Assembly (NCBI GenBank): GCA_963210315.1
Contig: OY723300.1
Location: 62,001-126,000, forward strand
DNA: 64,000 nt
Origin: Rhynchopus euleeides
Taxonomy: Eukaryota > Euglenozoa > Diplonemea > Diplonemida > Diplonemidae
Direction: 5' to 3'
Position 1 is the stretch's first letter. Each line of letters opens with the position of its first letter. The notes below the pieces were generated by a model. It was not told the origin of the DNA. It saw nothing but the letters and a program-made list of their open reading frames with translations, and made no database searches. A program made the translations under genes and the position numbers. Shown piece by piece: positions 30,164 to 40,151 of this stretch.

Positions 30164-30216
30164 CCCTTGTAATTGTCCGCCTCGGGGCCTCCTCGGGGGG
30201 CGGACAATTACAAGGG
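30164..30216. mobile_element. Micro-hairpin element, 53 bp
   Basis: Arms CCCTTGTAATTGTCCGCC (30164-30181) and its exact inverse (30199-30216) around a 17 bp loop. The same arms bound 30421-30498. Confidence 0.7.
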
Positions 30217-30420
30217 TTATCCTGGGTACTAAGGCCTGCAGTGCGAGTGGTTGGCCTGCGTGACAAGGGTCTCTTAATCACCCCTCGCTACTCACCCCTA
30301 TCACCCCCTGGGGGTGGTAGGGGTGAGTAGCGAGAGCCCTGGCCACACAGAGCGCACAGACACTATGGAATGTGCCTCTGTTGTGTTGTGTGCACGTTGC
30401 AGCCAGTGGTACAGGCTAAA

Positions 30421-30498
30421 CCCTTGTAATTGTCCGCCTGACCTAGTAATTGTCCGCCTCGGCCAAAAATGCCAAAATGGGGCGGACAATTACAAGGG
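30421..30498. mobile_element. Micro-hairpin element, 78 bp, overlapping the cyclase 3' end
   Basis: Arms CCCTTGTAATTGTCCGCC (30421-30438) and inverse (30481-30498), with a partial internal arm near 30446. The last 18 codons and stop of the cyclase frame lie inside it. Confidence 0.75.
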
Positions 30499-32773
30499 GG
30501 GGGGTAGGTAGTATGTTTTGTTGCGACGTGTAGAGACAGCGCATATGTGTACGCTGCGCAAGCAGCCGCCACACTTCGAGCGCCGCTTCAACCGACCACC
30601 CTGCGGGAGAGACAAACCGCTGAGCACTGGTGCCAACCTCCCCATGCAGCGTGGTGCCGCTGGCAATCCCCACCGACAGCTGTGCGTCTGTGGGGATCAA
30701 GAGCATGCGGGTGGCGAAGCGCAACGCGCTCTCGGCATGTGCCGTGGTCCGGCGCAGCACATTCCACCCCAAGCAGACGTGTGCCCCCAGCACGGTGAAG
30801 ACGGCTGCCCCGCTCTGCTCGATGAGTGGCATGAGTGACTCGAGAGGCAGGCTGGGCTCCTGGCGGGCCTCGTTGCAGCAGACTGACCCCAGTGTCAGCA
30901 GCCCCACCGTGGCCTCCTGCCGTCGCATGTGTGCCACAGCGACGCTGTGCATGCTCTGTGTCGACCCTTTGGAGGGTGTGGAGCACGCGGCGTCTGGGTC
31001 GCCTTCGTCCAGTCTGTTGTAATTCCTGCGGCACAGCTTCGCTGGCCACAGCTCTTGGATGTCCAGCGGTTCGCTCACGCCCTTGAGCTTCTCCGGTATA
31101 GTATCACCAGCCACCGCACCCAGCGCACCATCCGCATGCAACTTCCACAGGGTGGCGGGTGCCGCCACAGCGCCGGGTGTGCACACCCCCTCAAGCCGTG
31201 CCGCCACATTCACAGTGTGTCCGTAGTAGTCAATGCGGGCTGTGATGGTGTTGGACACTGCTGCCACCGGCCCGTAGTTCACACCGACGCGCACCGTCAG
31301 CCCAGCCCAGAGCCCTGCCGTGGGGCGGCAGATGGGGATGTCCAGCAGGCCTGGGGGCCACGGCGCAGCGAGAAGCTTGATGTGGACGTCGAGTGCGAAG
31401 GCCAGGGCAGACCTGGGTGTGTCGAATGCAACCATGAAGGCGTCGCCGATCGTCTTCACTTCGTACCCACCGTAGTCGGTGATCAGGGTGCGTATCGTGG
31501 CATTGTGCACAGAAACCGCCTTCTTCATGGCCTCTGGCGCTGCCTCCCAGATTAGCGTCGAGGCACGCACGTCTGTAAAGACAATCGCAGCCTCACCGCT
31601 GTCTGTGCCAGGTGCGGCGACAGGCTCAACTCTGGTGTTGTCGCCCTGTTGCTCGAAGAGTGCCGCAGGTAGGTACGGGCGGTAGGCACGCATGTTCAGC
31701 ACCAGGTGGCGCAGCGCGGCGTGCATCGCATCGGGCAGCCTGCCCTCCTCGTTGCGCAGCATGTCTGCCACGGTGTCCACGTCGTACCCAGCGAGCAGCT
31801 CCGCGATCGCCTCCACCGTCGAGATCGTATGTGCCATGGCCTCCTGCTCCGCCTCCACCTGGTACGCAAACCCGCGTGTCGTGATGAAGTCGACGAGCAG
31901 CACCGTCAGCGAAAACACGGAGTCAAACACACTCTGGCGTATCCCTGCTGCGCAGGGCGGGTTGTCACACATGCAGACGTGCACCACCCTGTCTGTGCGG
32001 TACCACTGCGGCATGCCACCAGGGCCATCGTACAGCCCGAAGCGCAGCCCGTCCTCCAGAGACACGATGCAGATCAGCCCTGCAGCTGCCACGATGATGC
32101 CTGCCGAGAAGCGGCGCCCGAGGTGCATCACCAGAGACAGGTCCGCCAGCAGCACATACAAAGGCCATGCTGGAATGCGCCCGATGCTGCGTTGGCCGAT
32201 GTCCACCAGGCACACGGACACCCCGACCATGCCCACCATCACACGCACGCCATTCTTGGGCACATCACGGCACAACAGGAACAGCAGCAGTATCGGCGCG
32301 CACGCACAAACGGTGATAACAAAGCTGCTGACTGACAGCGGTGACTGCAAGGAATGTACGGCGGTGCCGAAAGACACGCACGCCGCCACCAGCACGATGC
32401 TGCAGGTCACGGCCAGAAGCTTCCGCTCGCTGCGCGCCCTGCCCTGGAGCCTGCCACCCATCGATATGGCGTGCTCCCACCACAGACACGCCATGGCTGC
32501 AGGCACGCCCTGGGGCAGCTTGTGTCGGCCTGTGCTTATGTGGTCGTGGCTCTCAAGCAATGCAGAAACCCGTTCTTGGTCTGCTAGAGAGTTGTTGGTG
32601 CTTGACGGGGGAATCGCGGCGAAAAGGGGGGCCGGGGCGACACCACAACCCGTTGCTGTGGCCTCTGGCCTCTGTGGGGGGAGGGTGGGCAGTGCGACAG
32701 TCCGCCAGCCCAAATTGCAAAACCGCGTTGTTGGGAACATAAGTTTAATCGCGTCCCCCAGGCTAGAGTGCAC
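30443..32773 (-). CDS. Six-pass class III adenylyl cyclase
   Basis: Makes cyclic AMP from ATP at a membrane. 776 codons from the first Met; a second start at 32494 (Met94) is plausible because a strong pyrimidine-tract acceptor lies at 32672. Six hydrophobic segments fall at about 115-136, 148-168, 176-193, 202-218, 222-240 and 280-298. The catalytic domain (about 395-560) has metal-binding D401 in VFTDVRAST and D444 in KTIGDAF, adenine-selecting K440 and D515 (RIDYYG), and N522 and R526 in NVAARLEG, so it should be active and ATP-specific. A second C-terminal domain (about 620-750) resembles a cyclase fold but lacks these residues, so it may be a regulatory or dimerising partner. The catalytic motifs resemble trypanosome cyclases. 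The C-terminus is odd: it is encoded by a micro-hairpin repeat. Confidence 0.88.
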   Translation of the reverse strand: MHSSLGDAIKLMFPTTRFCNLGWRTVALPTLPPQRPEATATGCGVAPAPLFAAIPPSSTNNSLADQERVSALLESHDHISTGRHKLPQGVPAAMACLWWEHAISMGGRLQGRARSERKLLAVTCSIVLVAACVSFGTAVHSLQSPLSVSSFVITVCACAPILLLFLLCRDVPKNGVRVMVGMVGVSVCLVDIGQRSIGRIPAWPLYVLLADLSLVMHLGRRFSAGIIVAAAGLICIVSLEDGLRFGLYDGPGGMPQWYRTDRVVHVCMCDNPPCAAGIRQSVFDSVFSLTVLLVDFITTRGFAYQVEAEQEAMAHTISTVEAIAELLAGYDVDTVADMLRNEEGRLPDAMHAALRHLVLNMRAYRPYLPAALFEQQGDNTRVEPVAAPGTDSGEAAIVFTDVRASTLIWEAAPEAMKKAVSVHNATIRTLITDYGGYEVKTIGDAFMVAFDTPRSALAFALDVHIKLLAAPWPPGLLDIPICRPTAGLWAGLTVRVGVNYGPVAAVSNTITARIDYYGHTVNVAARLEGVCTPGAVAAPATLWKLHADGALGAVAGDTIPEKLKGVSEPLDIQELWPAKLCRRNYNRLDEGDPDAACSTPSKGSTQSMHSVAVAHMRRQEATVGLLTLGSVCCNEARQEPSLPLESLMPLIEQSGAAVFTVLGAHVCLGWNVLRRTTAHAESALRFATRMLLIPTDAQLSVGIASGTTLHGEVGTSAQRFVSPAGWSVEAALEVWRLLAQRTHMRCLYTSQQNILPTPPLVIVRPILAFLAEADNY

Positions 32774-33190
32774 CCGCCCCGCGGATGATTCGGGGTACCG
32801 CCACCGAACCTGTAGGCGCGTCGATCACATCCGGCTCTGCCGGGGCACTGACCAGTCAGGCGAGTCATCACCCCGCACTGCTGAGAACCGGCACTGCACA
32901 TCGGGTGCAGAGGGAACACCTCGAGCTGCAGTGCCGTGCACACACGGCCCCACCCAGCCCCACAGAGACGCCATCAGGCGGCAGCCAGCCCCCTCACCCT
33001 CCCTCCCCCACCCATCTGGCAGCGTGCCGCCATCGCCCCCTCCCCGTGCCGCCCACCCACACCAGGGCCTTCAGCTGCTGCCGCAGCCTCACTCCAAGGT
33101 GGGGCCCCGACGGGCGTGGGGCTGGGCGCCAGAGGATCCACACCCATGGCACGCTCAATGCCACATGGGACACGGTTGGGCTGTTGCTGC
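32774..33190. other. Spacer between cyclase and PPR-like genes
   Basis: 417 bp, C-rich (CCCTCACCC runs) on the plus strand. No gene or clear signal is seen. It should hold the 3' end of the PPR-like transcript and the cyclase leader. Confidence 0.5.
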
Positions 33191-34360
33191 TCAGGACATC
33201 CTGCTGCCTTGCATCAGGCCGGCCAGGTTGGGCACACTCTTGCGGTGTTCGTACTTGCAGACAAGGGTTCTGAATTCTTCGCTGCGCCTCTTCGACTCCT
33301 TTTCGGTGCTCCTGTCGTTGTTGTCGCAGTGCATCTGCATGATGAGCGACGCGGCAAGGGAGAGGTCCACATTGTGACTCAGGCCCTCCTTAAACTTCTT
33401 CACCGCACGATCTATCTCGTTCAACCGGTCTTTCCCCCCGGGGGAGAACCGTGCACGGTATTTGCACCACACGATGTAGTCTGTGAACATGACTTTGTTG
33501 GGAGCCACCCTGCTCTCGACCATCGCACGCCACGCCTTGTCGAAATCTTCAGGACTCGAGAGGCAGCGTTTGTGCGTCGCAAAGATCATTGTCCAGTGCC
33601 CCGCCCTGGGCTCGCAGCCTGCATCGCGCATCAGCTGCAGCACCTCATCCAGACGGTTCACAAACTTCGCCTGGTCGTCGGCATGCATGGCATTCAGCTG
33701 GAAGAACCGCAGCATCGCCTCCGTCGCCTCCTCGATGATCAGGGCCTGCGACAGGCTGGGCTTCTTCGGCGCCGGGGGAGCCAGGAGGGGGGCAAGGGAG
33801 GGGTCCCTGCCGCCCTGCTCGCTGCCCTCGTCCTGCTGCTCCTGTTCCGGGTGCTCTTGGGGTGCCCCCCCGATGGCACCCAGCACCTTTTGGTACAGCT
33901 TGAGGGCCTCTTCGTACGTCGAGTGGTAGGGGATGATGCTGATGAGCTCCATGACATCTGCCGTGTAGATCTCCTCCTTCTCGACCTTCCCCATGAACAT
34001 GAGGAGCATGCCTGCGTCCAGCTTGTGCATCTTCTGCCTGGGGTTTCGCCGTAGCTTCCCATGCTTGTACATCAGGCGCTGGTATGCCTCGATGCTGGGG
34101 CGGAACAGCGGCTCGATGGCGCCTTGCTGCACGCTTTTGAGCCACTGTTTGTGGAATTCGACATAGTTCCCACGCTCAAGCAGCTCGCCAAGCCCGACCA
34201 CTGAAAGTGCTGGGGATGGTGGCTTCTGCTGCTGTTCCACAGCTGGCTCAACGCTGCTGCTTGGCTGTGTGCCAGGTAAAGATGTTGAAGAACACCATCT
34301 CACAGCATGATGGTGAGGTGCGGCAGCCCGGCACAACACATGCCTCAAGGCCATGGCCAT
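33191..34360 (-). CDS. PPR-like mitochondrial protein
   Basis: I chose the start at 34360 (389 residues) because MAMALRHVLCRAAAPHHHAV followed by RWCSSTS is a good mitochondrial targeting peptide. The open frame extends 31 codons further. The body is helical. Residues about 270-330, with GCEPRAGHWTMIFATHK and AWRAMVESRVAPNKVMFTDYI, fit the 35-residue pentatricopeptide pattern; two or more weaker helical pairs occur earlier. A Gln/Glu/Pro-rich insert lies near 170-205. PPR proteins bind organellar RNA or sit in mitochondrial ribosomes; which applies here cannot be told from sequence alone. No introns are evident. Confidence 0.65.
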   Translation of the reverse strand: MAMALRHVLCRAAAPHHHAVRWCSSTSLPGTQPSSSVEPAVEQQQKPPSPALSVVGLGELLERGNYVEFHKQWLKSVQQGAIEPLFRPSIEAYQRLMYKHGKLRRNPRQKMHKLDAGMLLMFMGKVEKEEIYTADVMELISIIPYHSTYEEALKLYQKVLGAIGGAPQEHPEQEQQDEGSEQGGRDPSLAPLLAPPAPKKPSLSQALIIEEATEAMLRFFQLNAMHADDQAKFVNRLDEVLQLMRDAGCEPRAGHWTMIFATHKRCLSSPEDFDKAWRAMVESRVAPNKVMFTDYIVWCKYRARFSPGGKDRLNEIDRAVKKFKEGLSHNVDLSLAASLIMQMHCDNNDRSTEKESKRRSEEFRTLVCKYEHRKSVPNLAGLMQGSRMS

Positions 34361-35624
34361 CCCTCCCTGTGTGTGTTGTCGAGTGGAGGGCACGGCAACA
34401 GTGCGTAAACAGAGGCAGGCAAGTCCAAACCACTGTAAATACAGCATGATCAAGGATATCTGCCTGGGGGAAGGCAGGTGAGGTTGGGGCGTGGGGGGTG
34501 TGAGGGGGTAACACCTATACAGCCTTTACCGGCACAGAACATAGGACATGCAGCACCCAGGCCCCCCCCCCCCTCCCCCTCGGCCCCGACTCTGTACACA
34601 TAGCGGGTCTGCTCCCAGGCAGGCAACACCTTTTCCGGGGTTAGCTGGAGCAGGGGTGGCACCCCCGCGTGTCAGCGAGGTCTGGCACCCTCTTGGGGTC
34701 GGGGGGTCCACCGTGTAGGCACTTCCGGAAGTGGGGGGTGGGTGGGGGGTGGGGGAGGAGAGTGAAACGCAACACCCACAAACGGGGGTGTGTAGAGCAC
34801 ACCAAGCACTGTACACACCCACAGGGCACGAATTTTTTTTGGCACATGTTGGCCCCGCAGTCTGGCCCAGAGGGGGCTTTGCCACCGCATTCTGGCCGGC
34901 TGCTGTGAGAAGGGTGCTTTCGTTTGTCAGGGAGGGGGGTGGAGCCGCGCGGCACCCGTGCGCGTTTTATATTTTGCCTCGTTCATTATCTCTAAAAAAA
35001 TAACCATACTCGCCACTCCCCTCCCCCCCCCCCCCCGCAATGCCCGCATCATGTGGCAGCACACCCACACGCCACAGCACCCTTAGGTTTCGCGGGCCGA
35101 CATCGAACAGAAGCCCGCGAAATCATTATCACCGTCACACACACCCTCAGTTCGGCAGGCGGAGGGAATGCGTGACTTCTCGAAACCGGTGCCACAGTGT
35201 GGCGGCATCCCGCAGGTACCCTCACGAAGCGAGAGGCGTGAGGGGGAAGTTCTCCTCCAGTCGATGTGTCGCGCTCGGCAGGTAGCAAGCCACGAGGCAC
35301 CCGCTTGCCTCCGTGGCACGGCCCACCCCAGCAGCCAAGCAGCCAAGCCGCTTGGCTGATTGCAGCCTGCCTGCGCAGACCAGGCACAGGTGTGTATATG
35401 CGGGAGGCGCGCCCATGCCTGAGCTCAGCCAGCGGGGGGGTCGGTGCGACCCCGCCCCTGCCCCTCTCTGTCTGCGTTCTGCCCAAACGGCAGCGCAGCA
35501 GCTCGTCCACACCACCTCCTCCCAGACGGTGGCAGGGCGGCGGGGCAGGGGGGCTTCGGGCGACACCACCATTGCCTGGGGTTGTGCCGGTGGTGTCACG
35601 GGCACCGCGCCAGGGTCTATGGGA
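34361..35624. other. Spacer between PPR-like and elongin C genes
   Basis: G/C-run rich (about 34559-34575, 35022-35037). Several short frames but none with a domain. No RNA gene recognised. Confidence 0.5.
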
Positions 35625-36254
35625 TCAGCACCCCAGGTAGTTCGCCGTCAGGACAAGCTCCAGTGCCTGAGAAACAGGGTGGGGTGGGTTGGTGGGTGGC
35701 GGTGCTGCTGGATGTGGGTCGGGGAGACAGCTCACACACACACAGGGATTTGGTGCCCTTTCCCCGCCCCACCCCAGGTGTGTTTGGAGCCCTTCCACTC
35801 TCTCTCTCTCTCAAACCCATTGAAGCGAAAGCAAGCGAGCCGCGGGTACCTCACCTCAAAGAATGAATAGGGACAGGTGGCAAAGTGGCACGGGTGTGAC
35901 ATGGCAGGACAGGACAGGGTGAGGTGAAGGCCCACATGCCACCCTCCATCTCCATACCAGGTGGCGGTCCTCTTCGGAGGAAGGGTCCAGCGCGTTGAGC
36001 TGCGGGAAGTCGCACATCGACGAGCCCTTCTTGTGGCGCTCTGCGAGGTATTGGCACAGCAGGTCCATCACAGGCGCAGAGATGTCGTCGAATGGGAAGC
36101 GGCGCAGCGTCCGCCCGATGGTGTCGCTGCCCGCCATCATCGCGTTGAGCGTGTTGGACTTGGCAGCGGCGTCCTTCTCCAGCACAAACTCGTAGCCCTC
36201 GGCGCTGACCAGCGTCACATACTCCTTTGCATCAGTCGGCGTGCCCCCAGACAT
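35625..36254 (-). CDS. ELOC: Elongin C
   Basis: A BTB/Skp1-fold adaptor that links substrate receptors with a BC box to elongin B and Cullin 2/5 ubiquitin ligases, and also part of the elongin transcription factor. Exons 36254-35958 and 35666-35625 join in phase 0 to give 112 residues, the same length as human elongin C. Seen: YVTLVSAEGYEFVLEKD at the start (human: YVKLISSDGHEFIVKRE), FPFDDISAPVMDLLCQYL in the middle, and exon 2 encoding ALELVLTANYLGC, matching human ALELLMAANFLDC. The acidic loop after position 40 is shorter than in human. The unspliced frame would end in a meaningless tail. A CA-rich and C-rich leader lies upstream. Confidence 0.93.
35667..35957 (-). other. Elongin C intron (291 bp)
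   Basis: Donor GTATGG after codon CTG, acceptor CCCTGTTTCTCAG with a pyrimidine tract. A CT/GA dinucleotide run lies inside (about 35798-35812). Confidence 0.9.
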
Positions 36255-39200
36255 GGCGATAAGCAGCAATGGGGCGGGAGGGGGGTGGGTGGGCAACGAA
36301 TGCCAACAAGTCCAGCACAGGCCTTGTGGGCTCTGGGTGTGGGTGGGTGGGTGTGGGTGCTGACGGTGGCGGTGGCGGTGCTTGACATGAGGGGTTTTCC
36401 GCAACCCCGCCTCCCCACCCCCGGGTGGCAGGCGAGGTGCGTCTAAAAACTGCGCGTGGTGTGCAAACGAGGGGAAAGAAGAGGGCAGCCGAATCTGGGG
36501 GGCGGGGGCGTGGGCAGAGAGGGGGGCGGGGGCGGGGCGGGGGGGGGGGGGGGGGGTTTCCGGGCGTGGCAAAGGCCTGCCTTCGTGATGGGGGGAGGGG
36601 GAGGGCGGGGCCTTGCTGCTGCCCCTCCCTCACACCCGCCCGCGTCCAGAGGGTTCGTTGCCTGCATGTGGTGTGAGCTTGCTGTTTCCTTTTAAAACCT
36701 TGGTTATCTGGCCCTCATGCGTTAGTCGGACATGAGGCGGAATCTGGCTGGGGGGTGGTGGGCGCGGTGTCAAGCATTGAAGACAATGCCGCGCAACACA
36801 AAAGAAAATAACCCTTGCAGGGAGGAACACCCCCTGAATCACCTCGTTTTTTTGCCATCGCAGAATACACCAAATTTTAAACATCTCAGCTCTTTGATGC
36901 GAACACGACCCGCTGCCCGCCTTATGTGAGGAACAAAGCCGTGTGCCAGATGTGGCACACCTGAATTATGAGAAAAAAAAATATCAGGCATTCTCAAATC
37001 TCACCAGTGGTCAACACTCAACCACCCCAAATCCAAAGCCCCACAAACCGTGTTTGGGAGTTTCACACACCCCCCTAACCAACGATTTTCTCAGCATTCC
37101 CTGCCCCGACCCTTCCCTCCCCTCCCCAAGCAGACCTCAGAAACACGGGCAGCCGCGCTCGCTTCTTGAGAGGGCGGTGCGGTGTGATAGTGCTGCATTG
37201 AATAAACAAAAAAATGGGGCGGGGGTGGAGGAGGAGGGGGGTAGGGCGGGGCCGGGTATAGGTCGGGGACATGGCGGGATACAGGGAATAGGAGACAACC
37301 CGTAGCCCACCATCTCCCCACCCCACCCCACCCCAGCCCACCCCCCCCTCACACACACACACCCTCCCCATTGAATAAACAAAAATACAAAACAAATGTT
37401 GCTGTGGGGCGGGGGGTCGTGGGGGATATGGGGAGACAGTTTCTTTCGTTTCTCTGAAAACGGGGAGTGCCTGGTTCTCTGCCTGTAGGGGCTGGGTGAG
37501 TACGGGTGGGGATCGAATCAAATTCTTCACAGGTGCCGCAGCGTGGGAGGATTCTCACAGGCTTTGCCTTGGGCAGATGTGGTAGCATAGAAGGGGGCAG
37601 CTGCACAAGGCTCGCAGGACACAGTGTTTCCCATGTGATCCCAGGGATTCCTCTGAGACACATGAGCTGCGCTGCGTCCATTGTGTGGACAAGTACAGTG
37701 ATCCTCTTTTGCTGTCAAACTGTTTCAGTGTGCGGCATATCTGAATTGTGACTGAAGAGGGAGCTGATCACCCCTGCCCTGTCGAGCTGGGTGGATCAAC
37801 CAATCGACGACACCGTGTCTGGAGCATGACCTGGTACCGACAACATGAAATGTCATTTTGAGGGGTGTCGACGACCCACCAGCTGGCGTCCGAGACAGCT
37901 AGTCTCCTTTGTGGCATCGGGTCTGGACGTTGGGAGACGGTCCCGTGGAAGGAGGAAAGAGAGAAAACCAGGGGAAGAGGGAAACAACAACAACAGCAAT
38001 ACCCGCAACAGCACAAACAGCGACAACAACGGGTTGGTGTGTCGTTGTCCTCCGCTTGCCGGCTGACCCGGCGGTAGAATGCGGTGCTGCTGGGGATTTG
38101 CTTTTCGGTTCTGGAATCTTCTTTCATGGGGCCGGACAAAAAAGAAACAAAACCAGACAAATGAATCGCCCAACTGAATCGTGCTAGCTAAACTCCGGAA
38201 AGAAGTGTCTTTTTTCGTTGAACGCAGCCAAATATAAGGCCTAACCTGTTTTGGCGCACGGGTGTGATGACAAAAGGGAAAAGTGCTAGCACGAACATGA
38301 TGTTGGTCTTCTGGTTATGTCTGGTTTCTTAGAACACTTAACGTGTATGCAAAAAAAAAACTTGGCTGACGTCAAAACAAACCAAAGTACAGCCAAAAAG
38401 AGGGGCAGACGGACATATGGAGTACGCGTGAGGGGGTGTGTGGGGCGGAGAAAACGACACGGCAGCGGGGGGGGCAAACAAAAGCAGTCCATCTTCCTGC
38501 CATAGCATCGCCCGGATACATGTTGCTGATGGTTTTTTCCCACGAATCGTACTTTTTTGACACAAGATACATTGACACCACTCACTGAGCCAACTAAAGC
38601 CTGAAACACACGGTGACACCGTTGACACAACAAGACACCGAACGCTCGGTACTGTCGACAGACAGTACGGCTCTCGCATGTCCCGACACACAACACAATA
38701 GAACACAACACCCGGTTTCTTCATCTGACTGTCGTTGGCTTTCGGCATGCTCATCCAAGAGTTGCCTGCTGCTTGCGGATAGTGCTGCGGCGGGGGAGGG
38801 CGGTGGGAAGGGAGCGAGGGGTAGGGGTAGGGGGTGGGTGCAGGCCTGTTCTTCTTTGTAAACACCGGCTCGGGGTTGCCCTCGAGGGCGCACACCCTGC
38901 GCGCTACACCCGGGCCACGTTATTTTCGAAAGGGGGTTTCGCATAGAAGAAAAAAGACTGGGAGCAGCGTTCGGTATCCCGCACACACATGCACGATCCG
39001 GCACCGTTCTCACAAGAATAAAGAACGCAACTCCAAAGTCGATTTTAAGGGAGGCGACAGGGGGGGCGGGGGCACTGTTCTCACACAAAAGAGCGTGCGA
39101 ACGCGCGAAACCATAACCAGAAAAAGGAGGAGGAGGAGGAGGAAAACCCGACCAGACCTCATCTGTGCCTTTTTTTCGGTGGCAAGGAACGCGCATCGCT

Positions 39201-40151
39201 GTGGTTTTGTTTCTGTCTGTTGCTGTTATTTTTTGGGGGGGCGGGTGGCTTTGACGACGAACTGCCTGACGTAAAGACGCACAGGCAGGCTTCATTTTCC
39301 TTCCTTTTTTTTTTTGGGATTCACTTTTCTTTTTTGTCTTTTGTGCCTGACGTGATCGGCACAGCCAACGTCAGAAACAGTTCGCCATACAGACCCCTGC
39401 GAACACCACACGCCCCAGGCTGGGGGATGCGGTGTCCGGCTGGGGCACAGCTGGCACCTTTCCTTTGCCTTTGCATTTTTTTTGAAGTGCTGTGCGGGAC
39501 GCGTGAGAAAACAGGGCGACCCGAGCAGTGCTTGAGAAACATAAATACGCCGTAAACAAAACCAACAAAGCAAACGGTGCGGGAGGGGGCGGCGGGGGCG
39601 CGGGGGTGGGATCGGGATTCAGGGACAAATAAAAACATGCGGGCCTGCCGCCTTTGTCTGTAGCTGCGTGCGTTTCTCCACGGGATAGGGACGACTGAAC
39701 CGAGAGGGGGTTGGTGTATGATCGTCAGCAGACAGAGAGGGTATTGTGAAGCTATTGTTACAGGATAACACCCCCCACCCACACAACCCACTGGCCACCC
39801 ACCCAGTTGCCTCTTCGGTGGCTGGGTGCGGCCTGCGGTGGTTTTGATTTGTGCAGGGAAACACAATCATACGCCTTTCGCAATAAGGCAGAAGAAATCA
39901 CCCGGCGACTGTAAGAACAGCGTTTCCGAGCTACTTTTTTTTCGTTGAGCGCACACTTATGTGTCACAGAGCGGGGACAAGCCCTGTGAAGTGACTTTGC
40001 GTCTTCATCGTGCGTACCGAGCAGAAATACGCCCACCCCTCCACACCCCCCTCTTCCCATAATCAAATGTTAGAAAGAAGACAAGCAGGTTGCATGACCA
40101 AGAAGAAATCAAATGGGAGGCACAGAGCGTGATTCACAGCACTGTGGCTCC
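36255..40151. other. 3.9 kb spacer between elongin C and the giant gene
   Basis: Mixed sequence with G/C runs (36536-36557), T/A runs, a CAA-rich stretch (37983-38030) and repeat I copy 2. Many short frames on both strands, none with a recognisable domain. No tRNA or other RNA gene recognised. It should include the 3' untranslated region of the giant gene. Confidence 0.5.
38127..38352 (-). repeat. Interspersed repeat I, copy 2
   Basis: Inverted match to 12455-12765, lacking that copy's duplicated hairpin segment and with a small extra stretch near 38262-38282. Confidence 0.7.

Larger units (their letters stand above)
28947..30442. other. Repeat-rich spacer between surface protein and cyclase genes
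   Basis: No gene is supported. It carries a GTCGAC array, a duplicated 60 bp segment (29584-29643 and 29759-29818, starting GAACAGATGCTCACTACCG) and three occurrences of the TTGTAATTGTCCGCC arm. A lone arm lies at 29262-29279. Confidence 0.6.

Noticed and set aside
35856-36572. 238-codon frame over elongin C
   Set aside because: Both ends are Pro-rich or read into the intron. The 112-residue spliced form matches the family from end to end.
36300-40100. Several 100-230 codon frames between elongin C and the giant gene
   Set aside because: Low-complexity or unpatterned translations on both strands; none begins or ends with a credible signal.
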